A DNA stretch of 64,000 nucleotides from CAYMAZ01 sp964388575 (GCA_964388575.1 CAYMAZ010000001.1:1-64000), one strand, 5' to 3'. Shown: positions 10,259-19,202, numbered from the stretch's first letter. Made by a program: numbers and translations. Notes: generated by a model from the letters alone, not told the origin.

Positions 10259-11695
10259 TTACTTCATCTTTTCTTGGAGTAATTGATACAACTCTGAAAC
10301 AAGCTGTCCCCAAATGTGACACGCTTCTTCTAATGTCATTTGCGGGGGTTCAGATTTGAAAAATGTTTGGGGAGATTCTTCAAGTTGGTCTGTGATTCTG
10401 AGATTCTTTTCGATATTTATATTTGGAATGTGATGAAAATGTTTAATAACCGATGATAATTTGGGTTGCTGATGAATTTCCGGTGCAATATACCAGTTCT
10501 GTCGGAAAATCATTTGCAAGTCAACGAATTGTAAGTTTGTAGTAGAAAAGTCAGATATGGAGTCTATCCATGTTGAAACTTTTATGAATTGCTCCGAATC
10601 CCCAAAACAGATGATCTTGTTTGTTTTTGACAAATTCTGCAAATGATCGAATACTTCTTTTAATTTTAAAGTATTGTCTTGTTCATTATTCAGGTAATGG
10701 TATGTTGTTTCATCATCATTGTCGGTGTGCATGATCATAAGCAATATCGGAACAGTTTGAAACGGCGATGTGTTTATATGTTGGGGTATCGCGGGATGGT
10801 GGCTGATCAGCTTAACGATGACCGGTTCACGTCCATCATGATGAATATAATTGAGTATTTTATCTTTTTGTATAATGGGGTTCTGTTGTAAAACAGATAT
10901 TACTTTGTTTTTCAGATTTTCATCCTGAATAAACGGTAAAGACGAAACCAGGTCACTTTTTCCCTCTGAATACAACCAAAATTTAAGCTCGTCAGGAAGG
11001 TCCTGAATGTCAAAGATTGATGGTTTTGGTATATGTTTCCAGCAATGCCCAATAAAATCACATCTATAGGGATTGAAACAGTGTGAACCTATTGGAATTT
11101 CAGGGGATTTGTTCAATGTTTCAGTTTTAAGTACCTGCTCAATCAGTGGATGTAGAATTTCAGATCGTTTGCGGATTTCATCATCTACATTTACAATTCT
11201 GAATAGCTTTTGCAGGTCAATATCCTGCTGTCTGATGTAATCAGGATTAAGATGAACGATGTGATAATCTATGTCGCTGACACCGAATTGTTGAATGACA
11301 TATGACTGAAATGTGATATCCCATAAATAGATGTCAGAAATTGACAGAGAACTCTTCACCTCATATGCATGCAACTGCTCCCTGTCATATGTCACAATGT
11401 CCATAATGGCCATGAGATCATTGGTCATAAACGGAACCTCATACATGACTTTGGTTTTCTCTGATATGTGTTTTCTGACAATATCAGCATATTTTTTATT
11501 TGCACCTCTGCCTGAAGAAGCAATGACAGTCCCTCCCGGAAACAATGATTGTGCAATAATCCCAACTTCATGACCACGTTTAAATTTTGCAATCGTCTCA
11601 GGAGGTAGAGGATCGCGAAGAAATGGCCGTTTTTTGTGAAGGTACAATGACTTCAGGCATTGATATCCTCGAATAAATGAAGATTTTGAAATCAT
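10259..11695 (-). CDS. DUF2779 protein: Cas4-like PD-(D/E)XK nuclease with degenerate exonuclease half
   Basis: 478 aa. The N-terminal half looks like a RecB/Cas4-type nuclease. It has His42, Asp99, Glu112 and Lys114 (YEVKSS), and four cysteines (13, 206, 212, 218; CX5CX5C) placed like a Cas4/AddB iron-sulfur site. The C-terminal half aligns by eye with DUF2779 (the PAIP, PFQ..P and DLQMIF landmarks). From memory, DUF2779 proteins carry a DEDD-type LDFET motif and a late YC..DT motif; here these read VKLIS and ACHIW, so that half is probably inactive. It lies 66 bp downstream of a separate active-looking DEDDy exonuclease gene in the same orientation. The role is unknown; DNA repair or defence is plausible. 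Confidence 0.75.
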   Translation of the reverse strand: MISKSSFIRGYQCLKSLYLHKKRPFLRDPLPPETIAKFKRGHEVGIIAQSLFPGGTVIASSGRGANKKYADIVRKHISEKTKVMYEVPFMTNDLMAIMDIVTYDREQLHAYEVKSSLSISDIYLWDITFQSYVIQQFGVSDIDYHIVHLNPDYIRQQDIDLQKLFRIVNVDDEIRKRSEILHPLIEQVLKTETLNKSPEIPIGSHCFNPYRCDFIGHCWKHIPKPSIFDIQDLPDELKFWLYSEGKSDLVSSLPFIQDENLKNKVISVLQQNPIIQKDKILNYIHHDGREPVIVKLISHHPAIPQHINTSPFQTVPILLMIMHTDNDDETTYHYLNNEQDNTLKLKEVFDHLQNLSKTNKIICFGDSEQFIKVSTWIDSISDFSTTNLQFVDLQMIFRQNWYIAPEIHQQPKLSSVIKHFHHIPNINIEKNLRITDQLEESPQTFFKSEPPQMTLEEACHIWGQLVSELYQLLQEKMK

Positions 11696-11761
11696 GATTT
11701 TCTACTGGACTTAGAGACGGGTCAGTATTAGGATGTATTATTTTGTCAAAATACAGTTATT

Positions 11762-12481
11762 TTAAAGAGTTGTTTTAATTTCAATGTTATCCTCACTAAT
11801 CAAAGGTAAATAATTGAATGCTCTTAAAAGCTGTGCAACAGTAATCACATCCTTTTCACAATATTTTACTATTCTGTCAAGCCCTTTCTGGACATAAAAA
11901 GTTTCATACACCATGCTTCCGTCAATATCATCCTTGGGTGATGGAATATTGAACAGATATGAAAGCAAGTTCAGAGAGGTGTAATTCTTATAATCTCCAA
12001 ACTTCCACATTTCCATGGTGTCAAGATTTTTAATTTCCCATGGTTTTTTTCCTGAAGTATTGAATATTTCGGGGAGTTCTATCCGGTTAACAAGCATGCG
12101 GCGCGAGATGTAAGGAAAATCAAATTCTTTGCCGTTATGTGCACATAACTGCAAATCACGGTTCCTGCCCTGAAAGTTATTCACCATTTCGGCAAATTCC
12201 CTCAGCAAAGCATGTTCATCTTTTTCAGAAAAAAAAGATTTAACGTACAACGTTTCATTCTTAAGAAAAGCAACAGATATACAGATAATTTTGCCAAACT
12301 CCGAATAAATTCCTGCTCTCTGGAAAAGTGATTCAGAGGTATCATCCTCTGCTTCTTTTAATTTTTCTGATTTTTTGTCCCACAATTCTCTCCATTTCTC
12401 AGGGGCAGAATTGTAATCCGGGTATTGAGGAACTGTCTCAATATCAAGGAATAAAATGTTTTGAAAATTTGTATCAAGCAT
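11762..12481 (-). CDS. Predicted DEDDy 3'-5' exonuclease (PolB-exonuclease-like)
   Basis: 239 aa standalone exonuclease with no polymerase domain. The three Exo motifs are complete: DIE (Asp13, Glu15), HNGKEFDF (Asp121), and YCEKDV (Tyr207, Asp211). This is the DEDDy set of family-B-polymerase proofreading domains and of the standalone 'PolB exo-like' family (DNA_pol_B_exo2). It should remove nucleotides from DNA (possibly RNA) 3' ends with two metal ions. A TAGATTTG -7 element lies 20 nt upstream of the ATG. It is the first gene of a likely two-gene unit with the DUF2779 nuclease. The enzymatic class is well supported, the cellular role is not. Confidence 0.85.
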   Translation of the reverse strand: MLDTNFQNILFLDIETVPQYPDYNSAPEKWRELWDKKSEKLKEAEDDTSESLFQRAGIYSEFGKIICISVAFLKNETLYVKSFFSEKDEHALLREFAEMVNNFQGRNRDLQLCAHNGKEFDFPYISRRMLVNRIELPEIFNTSGKKPWEIKNLDTMEMWKFGDYKNYTSLNLLSYLFNIPSPKDDIDGSMVYETFYVQKGLDRIVKYCEKDVITVAQLLRAFNYLPLISEDNIEIKTTL

Positions 12482-12500
12482 GGTTTTATTTTTTACTTTT

Positions 12501-12508
12501 CAAATCTA
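12501..12508 (-). promoter_or_regulatory. -7 element of the exonuclease/DUF2779 pair
   Basis: TAGATTTG on the minus strand, matching TAnnTTTG, 20 nt upstream of the ATG at 12481. No obvious -33 element. Confidence 0.4.
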
Positions 12509-12568
12509 CAAAATTTATGTAAATGAGAAAGTAATTTGCCGATAAAAAAAATTCAGTTAATCTGAAAA

Positions 12569-14218
12569 TTATCTGGAAAGGTATTTGTAGCGTTTAATCT
12601 TTTGAGTGGGAGTTTTTTCAAATGGCTCATGTTGTGCAACAATCATCTTAATCGAAGAGAATGTGCTGACTTTAGAGTTGATATAAAGTTTAAGTTCCTC
12701 ACTCAGTTCCTGGATTTTTTCATCCATATAGTGAGTAACTTCGGATTTTAAATTCTGATATTTTGCAGACAGTTCTTCCATGTTGAAATGTACAAAGGCA
12801 ACAAGCTTGCCCTTTTGCTCCATTACAAGAGACTCAATTACAAAATTGTAATTGTTTATAAGTGATTCAATCTCTTCTGGATAAATGTTTTCTCCGCTCG
12901 AGCCGATGATGACATTCTTTAGCCTGCCTTTTATGAAAACATAACCGTTTTTATCAAAAGATGCAAGATCTCCTGTTCTGAACCAGCCGTCTTCAGTGAA
13001 AACTTCCTGAGTTGCAGTAGGATTCTTATAATATCCTTTCATGACATTAGGCCCTTTGGCCAGAATTTCACCCTCGCCGGTTGTGGGATTAATATTGTCA
13101 AGTTTTAATTCAACTCCGTTTACAGCAGGTCCTGTTGATTGCCATCTGACCGTCTGAGGATTAACACCTGCCAGAAGTGGCGCGGTTTCAGTCAGTCCAT
13201 ATCCTATTGCATATGGAAATTCCGCCTCAAGGAGAAACCGTTCAACAACAGGATCAAGCTTTGAACCTCCGATGCCGAAAAATTTGAGTTTGCCACCAAA
13301 TGTTTGATATAACTTTCTTCCTGCAGCTTTGTTAATCATTTTTCTGAAAACCGGAATTTTGTAAAGCAGTTTTGTGATTGTTTTTGAATGAATCGTTGGA
13401 AGAATTTTATTCTTATAAATTTTCTCAATTATAAGTGGTACAGATAGGATTAATGTAGGGCGGATTGCCTGCATAGCCGGAATAAGCACATTGGGTGTGG
13501 GAAGTTTCTTGAGGTAATAAACCGATGCACCATAAAGCATTGGCAAAATCAGCCCCAGTGTGTTCTCGTATGTATGTGATAAGGGGAGTAATGATAAAAA
13601 CCTGTCCGTTTTGTTGACTTTCTGTAAAATACCTCCTGCTTCTGCGTTATGAACAATATTCTTATGTGAAAGCATAACGCCTTTAGAATTACCGGTGGTG
13701 CCGGAAGTATAAATGATTGTGGCAAGATCATCTTCTGATACATGAATTTCAGGAATGTCTGTGAGTGAAATATTTTCCGGAAGTTCGTACACTGAGTGCA
13801 TGATGCTGAGATCATTCACCTTAACCTGTAACACAAGTTTAGATGAAAGTGTACTTTTAATTTTTGGTAATTGTAATTCTGAAACAAATAAAATCTTTGA
13901 TTCACTGTGTTCAATAATTTGTTCAACTTCTTCAGATGAAAAATCTGGAAGTATCGGAACAATAACTGCCCCCATCGTGGTGACAGCAAAATAAATGATT
14001 GACCAGTTCGGCATGTTTCCAGAAAGTAATGCAATTTTGTCACCCTTCGCAACCTGACAGGAAATCAGAATTTTTTGAATATATTCAACATCATTCCGAA
14101 CCTCTGCATAGGTCTTTGGTGTTTCATCAGTAAAACTCAGGAAAGGTAAATCTGCAAATTTTTCAAAAGATTGGTATAGATTTTCTCTGATGGTATACTC
14201 AATTGGATTTATCTGCAT
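12569..14218 (-). CDS. Long-chain fatty acid-CoA ligase (AMP-binding)
   Basis: 549 aa ANL-superfamily enzyme, activating a fatty acid with ATP to acyl-AMP and then acyl-CoA. The P-loop motif YTSGTTGNSKG is at about 170-180. It is followed by the acyl-adenylate motif GYGLTETAPL and the hinge WFRTGDLASFDKNGYVFIKGR, ending with a C-terminal domain carrying a Lys in TPTQKIKRYKYL. The length is slightly below FadD-type enzymes, as usual in Bacteroidota. A TAAATTTG -7 element lies 16 nt upstream, shared across a divergent spacer with the GT-C gene. Chain-length preference cannot be read from sequence. An acyl-ACP or aryl substrate is a less likely alternative. Confidence 0.88.
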   Translation of the reverse strand: MQINPIEYTIRENLYQSFEKFADLPFLSFTDETPKTYAEVRNDVEYIQKILISCQVAKGDKIALLSGNMPNWSIIYFAVTTMGAVIVPILPDFSSEEVEQIIEHSESKILFVSELQLPKIKSTLSSKLVLQVKVNDLSIMHSVYELPENISLTDIPEIHVSEDDLATIIYTSGTTGNSKGVMLSHKNIVHNAEAGGILQKVNKTDRFLSLLPLSHTYENTLGLILPMLYGASVYYLKKLPTPNVLIPAMQAIRPTLILSVPLIIEKIYKNKILPTIHSKTITKLLYKIPVFRKMINKAAGRKLYQTFGGKLKFFGIGGSKLDPVVERFLLEAEFPYAIGYGLTETAPLLAGVNPQTVRWQSTGPAVNGVELKLDNINPTTGEGEILAKGPNVMKGYYKNPTATQEVFTEDGWFRTGDLASFDKNGYVFIKGRLKNVIIGSSGENIYPEEIESLINNYNFVIESLVMEQKGKLVAFVHFNMEELSAKYQNLKSEVTHYMDEKIQELSEELKLYINSKVSTFSSIKMIVAQHEPFEKTPTQKIKRYKYLSR

Positions 14219-14233
14219 TTAAGTAAATTTTTG

Positions 14234-14241
14234 CAAATTTA
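14234..14241 (-). promoter_or_regulatory. -7 element of the acyl-CoA ligase gene
   Basis: TAAATTTG on the minus strand, 16 nt upstream of the ATG at 14218. The predicted leader is very short. The -33 match is weak. Confidence 0.4.
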
Positions 14242-14345
14242 AACATTATTAATGAATGGGACGTATACTTATCCTGAATTTAGGAATATTTAACAATTTC
14301 AAATCGCCTCGAGAATCATAACTGTTAGGCAAATTAAAAATTGCA

Positions 14346-14353
14346 TATTTTTG
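14346..14353 (+). promoter_or_regulatory. -7 element of the GT-C membrane protein gene
   Basis: TATTTTTG on the plus strand, ending 13 nt before the ATG at 14367, so the transcript would be almost leaderless. No clear -33 element. Confidence 0.35.
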
Positions 14354-14366
14354 CGAAAATTCGAAA

Positions 14367-16193
14367 ATGAAACAATTGTTTTCAGAAAAATTCAATTTCT
14401 TGTTTTTTCTTCTGGGATTATGTCTTTTTGTGTACCTGATTCTCAGATCAGTGTTTGTCCCTATTCTGCATGATGAAGTATCCACGTTTTACATTTATAT
14501 TGAGTCGGGAAATTTTTTACCATGGAAGGCATGGCCGGATGCAAACAACCATTTTTTGAATTCACTTTTGGGTTGGTTGATGTTTAAATTATTGGGAAGT
14601 GAAGTCTGGGTAATGCGTTTACCCAATGTACTGAGTGCTGTTGTTTATTTTTTTGCTGTCGTTGGTATCTCCCGGTCAATTAGAAATAAATACCTTTCTG
14701 TATTATTTGTGTTAGTCATGTTTCTGACACACGGCATGATTGAGTTTTTTGCCTATGCCAGAGGTTATGGTTTATCTATGGCTTTTCTGTTGTTATCAAT
14801 TTGGATGATTTTACTTGCTGAAAAAAAGAATAATATCAAATTTGCTACATATGCGTTGCTTGCAATGATTCCTGCACTGATGGCCAACCTGAATTTACTG
14901 CCATCAGCCGGAATCATAATGGTTTATATGTTTATGTTTGCAATAAAATTTTTTCGGAATATACATTGGCGAAAATGGTTGTTTTTTGCATTCGCTTTTA
15001 TACTGCTAGTATTGACTTTTACATATGCTGCTCATTACAGTATTTTATTGAAGAAAAAGGATCTTTTATATTATGGTGGTGAAACAGGTTTCTATAATGC
15101 AATTTTAAAGACACATGCTAAAATGTTATTTTTCAACACAGGAAATTTCCTGCTGTTAATTGTTTTATGCATTTTTACAGTCAGTCTTGGAGCTTTTGTT
15201 AAATATTTTATTCCAAAACAAATTAAAAACACATTTAGACCTACGGTTACATTGTTTTCTGTTTTGTTTATGGGATCATTACTTGCTGTTTTGTTTTTGC
15301 ATCATGTCTTAAAGGTGAATTATCCTGAAGACCGCACTTCATTGTTTCTGTATCCTTATTTTGTTGGTTTTGTGTTTTTTATTGCTGATCAGTACGGGAA
15401 AAAGATGTTCCGCTGGATTGTTGTTCCGTTTATCTATGTTCCTTTGAACTTCCTTGTAAATGCGAATATGTCTTATTCTTTTCATTGGCACTATGAAAGA
15501 ATTCCTCCGAATTTTCCTGAATTAGTTAGTGATGCATCTCAACATCATTCTCCGGGCAATGTGACTATTTCCGGATATAAGATTCTGGAACTGATTTGGG
15601 GACACAATGTGCGTTTTAACGCTTCTGGTGTCAATCTGATGAATCCTGCAAATTATCCCAATAATATTGATGATTTTGTCTTGCTTAGAAAGGAAGAACG
15701 GGATACAATGAATACCTTTTTTGCTGAATATGTGATTCTGGCTGAAGATCCTTATTCACATATTCAGCTGCTGAAAAGGAAAACTCCCTCAACCCGTAAA
15801 CTGTTGTTCGAAAGTGTTGCAGTTCGTGAACCTTTGAAAATGACAGGTGAATATCTCAATTTCTTTCCTGACACCCTGTTTGATTTTGCAGGAAAATCTT
15901 TATTGTTTCAGTTCGATGCTCAGTTTGATTCTCCCAAAGGGACTGATGGCTGTGTGATTGTTGTTTCTGTCAGGGATTCATTGAATAATAATCTGCAATA
16001 TCAGAGAATTGAAACAGCCTGGTTGTCAGATAACCCGGTACATGATTTTTCATACTCGTTAAGTGTGCTTCATATTCCAGAAAATGCTGCCGGACTCATT
16101 GCTTATATATGGAACAAGAACAAGCGGGAATTGAGTCTTTCATATGCAAAGGCTTCTGTGTTTGAATTCGGTAATTCGTCAGTTCCCCAATAA
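14367..16193 (+). CDS. GT-C type membrane glycosyltransferase-like protein
   Basis: 608 aa. About ten TM helices fill residues 1-370. An acidic HDE motif lies in the first extracytoplasmic loop (about 35-37, PILHDEVS), the position of the catalytic Asp in ArnT/PMT-like GT39 and related GT-C enzymes that use polyprenyl-phosphate sugars. The last 230 residues are a soluble, probably periplasmic, beta-rich domain. Its stop overlaps the stop of the convergent methyltransferase gene by 15 bp. The donor and acceptor are unknown. No glycan cluster surrounds it, so the call is structural rather than functional. Confidence 0.65.
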   Translation: MKQLFSEKFNFLFFLLGLCLFVYLILRSVFVPILHDEVSTFYIYIESGNFLPWKAWPDANNHFLNSLLGWLMFKLLGSEVWVMRLPNVLSAVVYFFAVVGISRSIRNKYLSVLFVLVMFLTHGMIEFFAYARGYGLSMAFLLLSIWMILLAEKKNNIKFATYALLAMIPALMANLNLLPSAGIIMVYMFMFAIKFFRNIHWRKWLFFAFAFILLVLTFTYAAHYSILLKKKDLLYYGGETGFYNAILKTHAKMLFFNTGNFLLLIVLCIFTVSLGAFVKYFIPKQIKNTFRPTVTLFSVLFMGSLLAVLFLHHVLKVNYPEDRTSLFLYPYFVGFVFFIADQYGKKMFRWIVVPFIYVPLNFLVNANMSYSFHWHYERIPPNFPELVSDASQHHSPGNVTISGYKILELIWGHNVRFNASGVNLMNPANYPNNIDDFVLLRKEERDTMNTFFAEYVILAEDPYSHIQLLKRKTPSTRKLLFESVAVREPLKMTGEYLNFFPDTLFDFAGKSLLFQFDAQFDSPKGTDGCVIVVSVRDSLNNNLQYQRIETAWLSDNPVHDFSYSLSVLHIPENAAGLIAYIWNKNKRELSLSYAKASVFEFGNSSVPQ

Positions 16194-16889
16194 AAACACA
16201 CAGGGTTTGCCTTTCAGAAAAGGCTTTGATTGTTTCCATCCTGAAATTGATTTTGTCAGGATCAGCTGGTCTTCAGAGTCAATGGACGCCGCAATACAAA
16301 GAATTGTGTCATTTCTGCATGATGAAAGCACTGTGTCAAGCATACGATCATTACGATAAGGTGTTTCAATAAATATTTGTGTGTATCCGGTTAGTGCTAA
16401 TTCTTCAATTTTTTTGAGTTTTCTTTTCAACTCATCAGGTTTTATTGGCAAATAGCCATGAAAAACAAACTGTTGTCCGTTCAGCCCAGAAGCCATCAAT
16501 GCTTTGATTATTGAAGTTGGGCCTCCCAGAGGGGCAACCCGATAATTGAGTTCATGTGCCATTCTGACAACTGTAAATCCGGGATCCGCAACACAAGGAA
16601 CGCCTGATTCACTCAGCAATCCCATATGGTGTCCTTCTCTGAGGGGTTGAAGCCACTCTTTTTCTGAGTTGAGTTGATTGTGTTCGTTTATTTCGTAAAA
16701 CCAGACATCATCAAAATTATGTGGGTAGCTGGCTGCTTTTAAGAACCTGCGTGCAGAACGAATGTTTTCAACAAGAAAATGACTGATCTGCGGAAGAATA
16801 CTAAGTGTTTCAGCAGGAAGAACATCCTGTGTGTTCCTGTTTCCAACTGGTGTCGGTATCAGAAATAATGTAGGGTTATCTTGTTTCAT
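16179..16889 (-). CDS. SAM-dependent methyltransferase, tetrapyrrole-methylase/RsmI-like
   Basis: 236 aa from ATG 16889; an upstream in-frame start at 16931 would add 14 non-family residues. The N-terminal LFLIPTPVGN is the RsmI-type opening. Further motifs are LLSESGVPCVADPG, the GPTSIIKALMASGL cofactor loop, and FHGYLP. RsmI 2'-O-methylates C1402 of 16S rRNA. This Bacteroidota subgroup is shorter than E. coli RsmI and may be a paralogue. The start overlaps the end of the upstream dehydratase gene by 14 bp, suggesting translational coupling. Confidence 0.8.
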   Translation of the reverse strand: MKQDNPTLFLIPTPVGNRNTQDVLPAETLSILPQISHFLVENIRSARRFLKAASYPHNFDDVWFYEINEHNQLNSEKEWLQPLREGHHMGLLSESGVPCVADPGFTVVRMAHELNYRVAPLGGPTSIIKALMASGLNGQQFVFHGYLPIKPDELKRKLKKIEELALTGYTQIFIETPYRNDRMLDTVLSSCRNDTILCIAASIDSEDQLILTKSISGWKQSKPFLKGKPCVFLLGN

Positions 16890-17835
16890 GCCATGGAAGA
16901 TGATGGATGTCGGCGTTACCACCTGATACAATTACACCTATTGCTTTGTTTCGGAATGTAGCGGGATATTCCATAATTGCAGCCAACACAACTGCAGATG
17001 AAGGCTCAACGATTATTTTTAATCGAAGCCATATCTCTTGCATTGCTTCAATGATGGCTTTTTCACTGACAGTGAAAATATCATCAACGTGCCTGAGAAT
17101 GATCGGGAATGTGTTTTGTCCGAGTGAAGTTCTTAATCCATCCGCAATGGTATCCGGATTGACTGAAGGGACAAACGTTTTAGAAGTAAATGACTTCCAT
17201 GCATCATTTGCCTGTTCAGGCTCTGATGCAAATACCCTGGTTTCAGGTGAGAGATAATGACATGCCAGGGCTGTGCCACTGAGTAACCCGCCTCCACCTA
17301 CAGGGACAATGATACAATCTGGTGTTGGAATTGCTTCAAGTAGCTCTTTTGCTGCAGTAGCCTGTCCTGCAATAACCAATGGATCATCGTAGGGGTGAAT
17401 CTCTATTGCATTTGTATCCTGAAGAACCTGTTTCAATGTTTCTTCCCTTGCTTCAAGAGTAGGTTCACAGAAATAAATGATGCCTCCGTATTCTTTCACA
17501 GCTGCAACTTTCAGTGGGTTTGAATTTGAAGGCATTACAATATAAGCTGGAACTCCGGTGTGTTTTGCCACACGGGCAAGAGCCTGCGCATGATTACCGG
17601 AAGAATGGGTTGCAACTCCGAATTGACGGGTAACATCTGCATGAAAAAAAAGAGCATTAGAAGCGCCTCTTGATTTAAAAGCACCGGCTTTTTGAAAATT
17701 TTCACATTTGAAATGAATATTACAGCCAAATTTACTGTTTATTGACTCCGATTGCATAACAGGAGTCCTGTGTATGTATGACGAAATTCTCTTGTGAGCT
17801 TCTTCAATCTCTAAAAGTGAAATTTCAAAATCCAA
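16876..17835 (-). CDS. PLP-dependent threonine/serine dehydratase or serine racemase
   Basis: 319 aa fold-type II PLP enzyme. The Schiff-base Lys54 lies in FKSRGA, the phosphate-binding loop is VPVGGGGLLSG, and SSGNHAQALA is the substrate Ser/Asn loop. The length fits catabolic threonine deaminase or serine racemase without the C-terminal ACT regulatory domain of biosynthetic IlvA. The reaction is Thr/Ser to 2-oxo acid plus ammonia, or Ser racemisation; sequence alone does not decide. It is 11 bp downstream of the phosphatase gene and overlaps the methyltransferase gene, forming a three-gene minus-strand unit. Confidence 0.88.
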   Translation of the reverse strand: MDFEISLLEIEEAHKRISSYIHRTPVMQSESINSKFGCNIHFKCENFQKAGAFKSRGASNALFFHADVTRQFGVATHSSGNHAQALARVAKHTGVPAYIVMPSNSNPLKVAAVKEYGGIIYFCEPTLEAREETLKQVLQDTNAIEIHPYDDPLVIAGQATAAKELLEAIPTPDCIIVPVGGGGLLSGTALACHYLSPETRVFASEPEQANDAWKSFTSKTFVPSVNPDTIADGLRTSLGQNTFPIILRHVDDIFTVSEKAIIEAMQEIWLRLKIIVEPSSAVVLAAIMEYPATFRNKAIGVIVSGGNADIHHLPWHETR

Positions 17836-17846
17836 AACAGAAAGTT

Positions 17847-18308
17847 TTATTTCTTTTCAAATTTTTCAATAATACCGTTACAGGCCTCATCCAACATGTC
17901 AAAAACCATACTGAAACCGCCTTCAATGCCGTAATACGGGTCAGGAACAACTGTATTGGTATTTGGACGGGACGCATTCATGATGTAGTCAATTTTTTTG
18001 ACATCATTTTCGTTTCTTGCCATGGATATTACATCATCATAATTGTTTCTGTCCATAACAAAAATCATATCAAATTTATCAAAATCTGTAGTTTGAAAAA
18101 GCTGAGCCTGATGGTCTGATATGTCAATATTGTTTTTGGATGCAATTTTTTGTGCTCTTGCATCTGCACGGTCACCATTGTGATATGGTTCAAAACCACG
18201 CGATTCAACAACGGAATCACTACCGATGGATTTTAATTTACTTTTCAGAATTCCGGCAGCAATAGGGGAGCGACAAATGTTGCCCAAACAAACCATTAAA
18301 TATTTCAT
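17847..18308 (-). CDS. Low-molecular-weight protein-tyrosine phosphatase
   Basis: 153 aa cytoplasmic enzyme. The signature CX5RS loop is at residues 7-14 (CLGNICRS), with the general-acid Asp in VVPDPYYG (Asp123). This is the full length for the LMW-PTP family. It dephosphorylates phosphotyrosine on proteins, often linked to capsule or kinase regulation, but no BY-kinase is nearby. A TATTTTTG -7 element lies 16 nt upstream. It is the first gene of a unit with the dehydratase and methyltransferase. Confidence 0.92.
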   Translation of the reverse strand: MKYLMVCLGNICRSPIAAGILKSKLKSIGSDSVVESRGFEPYHNGDRADARAQKIASKNNIDISDHQAQLFQTTDFDKFDMIFVMDRNNYDDVISMARNENDVKKIDYIMNASRPNTNTVVPDPYYGIEGGFSMVFDMLDEACNGIIEKFEKK

Positions 18309-18324
18309 GAGGATTAAATTTATG

Positions 18325-18332
18325 CAAAAATA
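18325..18332 (-). promoter_or_regulatory. -7 element of the phosphatase unit
   Basis: TATTTTTG on the minus strand, 16 nt upstream of the ATG at 18308. It separates this unit from the upstream thiS/thiF pair. Confidence 0.4.
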
Positions 18333-18389
18333 ATAAAACCTGAGGAATTTTGCAAAAAATTCCTTGTATCACAGAAAAACCTGTTTAAC

Positions 18390-18596
18390 TTAGCCTCCGG
18401 TAATTAAATGCAATACCATGACTTCATCTCCGTCACGGATCATTGTGAGTTCGTATTTGTCTTCAGCAACTCCCTTATTGTTTATTCTGACAATTAAAAG
18501 TTTGTAAGAGAATTTTTTTTCAGATAAGAGTTCCCTCACTGACATTGTTTCTTTTCCGGGAAACTCTTCATATTTGTTGTTCAGTTTTATTTTCAT
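18390..18596 (-). CDS. thiS: ThiS/MoaD-type sulfur carrier protein
   Basis: 68 aa ubiquitin-like beta-grasp protein ending in the required Gly-Gly (HLITGG). The C-terminal carboxylate is adenylated by a ThiF/MoeB enzyme and converted to thiocarboxylate as sulfur donor. The start overlaps the stop of the upstream thiF-like gene by 4 bp. No thiG, thiH, thiE, thiC or moa gene is in the window, so thiazole synthesis is the default reading and another sulfur transfer is possible. Confidence 0.85.
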   Translation of the reverse strand: MKIKLNNKYEEFPGKETMSVRELLSEKKFSYKLLIVRINNKGVAEDKYELTMIRDGDEVMVLHLITGG

Positions 18597-19189
18597 AACC
18601 TAGTTGTTTTATTATTCAGTAAAATTGAGATTGCAACATCAGCTTGCATGTTGGCTGCTATACATACACGTGGTGCAATGGGCGGATTGCTTTCAGAAAC
18701 CTCCTGCTCCATATCACCGCAAATATATAAATTGTTGAATTTCTGAACTCTCATTTGATTTGTGTTGCCATAACCTGCCAACCCCATTGCGCAAATCAGT
18801 GGTTTTTCAGGGAAAAAATCATGAACGGTTTCTATGATCATATGTTTCATTTCCGCTTTGTCAAAAGCTTCTATGATGATATCACATTGTTCAAAATTAA
18901 ATAAGATGCTTTGCGGATTCAACTCTTCATCAATCGGAATAATGTGCGCTGATGGATTAACTCTGAGCAAATTGTCACGCAAAGCATAAACCTTTTTCAT
19001 GCCGATCTGGTCAATAAAAAAATATTGACGGTTAAGGTTTGATTCATCTATTGTGTCAAAATCTGCAATGATCAGCCTGCCAACCCCGACACGGGCAAGT
19101 GAAATGGCACAGTTTGAACCTAGTCCCCCGGCTCCGGCAATGCCGACAGTTTTTTGGCATAAAATGCTTTTTATCTTGTCAAAGTGCAT
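18593..19189 (-). CDS. thiF: ThiF-family sulfur-carrier adenylyltransferase (short form)
   Basis: 198 aa E1-like enzyme. The nucleotide-binding GAGGLGSN lies near residue 19, with the arginine-finger motif DESNLNRQYFF and the adenylate-binding DKAEMK segment. It is shorter than E. coli ThiF and lacks the two CxxC zinc motifs, matching the compact clostridial/Bacteroidota ThiF variant. It should adenylate the C-terminus of the ThiS encoded by the next, 4-bp-overlapping gene. A TAAATTTG -7 element lies 13 nt upstream. Confidence 0.85.
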   Translation of the reverse strand: MHFDKIKSILCQKTVGIAGAGGLGSNCAISLARVGVGRLIIADFDTIDESNLNRQYFFIDQIGMKKVYALRDNLLRVNPSAHIIPIDEELNPQSILFNFEQCDIIIEAFDKAEMKHMIIETVHDFFPEKPLICAMGLAGYGNTNQMRVQKFNNLYICGDMEQEVSESNPPIAPRVCIAANMQADVAISILLNNKTTRL

Positions 19190-19202
19190 AATATTCTTTT
19201 TG

